In this document: one piece after another, positions 63,196-64,000 of the stretch
How positions within the stretch are numbered: position 1 is the stretch's first letter
How the letters are laid out: each line of letters opens with the position of its first letter
Assembly: GCF_031954525.1 (NCBI RefSeq)
Contig: NZ_CP134867.1
Span: 372,001-436,000 of the forward strand
Origin: Dyella sp. BiH032
GTDB lineage: Bacteria; Pseudomonadota; Gammaproteobacteria; Xanthomonadales; Rhodanobacteraceae
Direction of reading: 5' to 3'
DNA: 64,000 nt
Position numbers and translations under genes: made by a program
The notes under the pieces: generated by a model
What the model saw: only the letters and a program-made list of their open reading frames with translations
Databases searched by the model: none
What the model was told of the DNA's origin: nothing

Positions 63196-63294
63196 CTCGC
63201 CCTCTCGGGCGAGGGTTTCGCTCTCCTGCCGGAGAGCGAGTTACTTCTTCTTTGCTTGCCCAATCCCCTCAAGGGGGACCTCGAGAAGAAGTAA
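63196..63294. repeat. Intergenic palindromic repeat block
   Basis: Three consecutive inverted repeats with arms of 7, 8 and 11 bp, the last enclosing about 32 bases. They probably form a composite dispersed element and may act as terminator of the symporter transcript. Confidence 0.6.
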
Positions 63295-63537
63295 CCAAGA
63301 AGAAAGGGCCCCCTGCGCGGCGCCCTCCGCAGCCTTCGCTGCTGCGGGTGCGTTGAGGGCTGGCCGGGCTTTTCGACAGGGCATCCCTGCCCTGATCGAA
63401 AAGGCGGGGGCGTCCTGCCCCCGCCCGCCTGCGGCGGCCTGATCGTCCAGCCCTCACCGCCGCGAAGGGAACCCGGCAGATCAAAAGCGCGCACGTTGAG
63501 CGTCGCGGTTATTTCTTCTTCCCTCAGTACCGCACTT

Positions 63538-63564
63538 CTCCCTCTCCCCTCCGGGGAGAGGGAG
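63538..63564. repeat. CCCTCTCCCC-type palindromic repeat
   Basis: A perfect 12-bp stem, CTCCCTCTCCCC / GGGGAGAGGGAG, with loop TCC, followed by GGGTGAGGGG. It belongs to the same family as the copies in lhr (647-815) and at 48648. Confidence 0.75.
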
Positions 63565-63741
63565 GGGTGAGGGGCCCTACGGAGCGAAACACCCAACCTC
63601 GCCAGAACGCCCCTCCCGCAGAAGGAAGAGAGCGGTGCAGCAAGCGATCGGAATTCCAAGAAAACCACCCCTTCCAGCCCTTGACGCCCACTCCCCCCTC
63701 TTCCATCGTCCTCACGGGGGCAAGACCGGTGAGGGTAGCAA

Positions 63742-64000
63742 GTGGAGACGCAATTCTTGAATACGTTTGTCACCGTCGTCGATCAGGGATCGATGGCGGC
63801 GGCGGCGCGTGTGTTGAATGTGACGCCGGCGGCGGTGGCGCAGCAGATTCGGACGTTGGAGCGCGAGCTTGGCGCGACGCTGATCGCGCGGGTCGGGCGC
63901 ACGGTGAGCGTCACCGAGCAGGGGTCGCGCATTCTGGAGCGTTCGCGCGAGTTGCTGCGCAGCGTGTCCGACCTGCGCAGCGTCGCCAACGACAGCGCGG
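63742..64000 (+). CDS. LysR-family regulator, N-terminal part (cut by window end)
   Basis: The first 86 residues of a LysR regulator: FLNTFVTVVDQGSMAAAARVLNVTPAAVAQQIRTLERELGATLIARVGRTVSVTEQG forms the HTH. The GTG at 63742 has GAGGG 6 bases upstream. The rest lies beyond base 64000, so targets and effector domain cannot be judged. Confidence 0.88.
   Translation, partial: METQFLNTFVTVVDQGSMAAAARVLNVTPAAVAQQIRTLERELGATLIARVGRTVSVTEQGSRILERSRELLRSVSDLRSVANDSA

Larger units (their letters stand above)
63113..63741. other. 630-bp repeat-rich intergenic region
   Basis: No gene is supported here. The region contains several palindromes: CTCGCCC/GGGCGAG at 63196-63213, CGCTCTCC/GGAGAGCG at 63219-63238, TTACTTCTTCT/AGAAGAAGTAA at 63241-63294, and the CTCCCTCTCCCC repeat at 63538-63564. 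The AAGAAGTAACCAAGAAGAAAGGGC stretch resembles, from memory, a block repeated in many genomes of this order. Open frames across it look like by-products of the repeats. Confidence 0.6.

Overview
The window is high-GC DNA, very probably from a gammaproteobacterium of the Xanthomonadales/Lysobacterales, most like Rhodanobacteraceae such as Luteibacter or Dyella. This rests on G/C-ending codon use, a TonB-dependent receptor, tail-collar (microcystin-dependent-protein type) genes, sensor kinases with propeller repeats, and dispersed CCCTCTCCCC-type palindromic repeats. No tRNA, rRNA, CRISPR array, integrase or transposase was seen.

Layout. 1-6.6 kb: the 5' part of an Lhr-type helicase gene carrying an in-frame repeat insertion, a TonB-dependent receptor, an exported S1-type protease and a small EF-hand protein. 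6.8-27.1 kb: the centrepiece. An orphan RcsB-like response regulator is followed by a chaperone-usher fimbrial cluster (major pilin, chaperone, usher, second chaperone). This runs into a near-complete RP4-type mating-pair-formation operon (trbB-C-D-E-F-G-H-I-J-L-N). A fimbrial tip-adhesin-like gene then lies 2 bp from trbN and 2 bp from traF, the pilin-cyclising peptidase, and a lipoprotein gene follows. The region looks AT-richer than its flanks, especially trbJ, which suggests acquisition. No relaxase, coupling protein or oriT is visible, so this may be a surface or secretion apparatus combining a cyclic-pilin type IV system with a chaperone-usher adhesin rather than a conjugative element.

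27.5-40 kb: an autotransporter, a PH-domain membrane protein, a WYL regulator divergent from a LysE exporter, a DUF3224 protein divergent from an AraC regulator, an epimerase with an XRE regulator, a LysR regulator divergent from pirin, and a propeller sensor kinase divergent from its NarL-type response regulator.

40-48.6 kb: a Tat-exported alpha/beta hydrolase, then a compact operon (isochorismatase-like hydrolase, XapX, amidohydrolase, DoxX, secreted VOC protein, alginate-export-like porin, DUF1275, Dps). Its promoter region carries a 45-bp element that matches the LysR/pirin intergenic region at 41 of 45 positions, which points to one regulon.

48.7-64 kb: an Lrp regulator divergent from a PLP enzyme, a GST, small proteins, a GNAT acetyltransferase with three tandem tail-collar paralogues, a giant Ig-repeat autotransporter facing them, a CitE-like lyase, a propeller-fused sodium:solute symporter, a repeat-rich intergenic block, and the start of a second LysR gene cut by the window edge. 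Homology calls come from reading translations against remembered family motifs; no database search was run.
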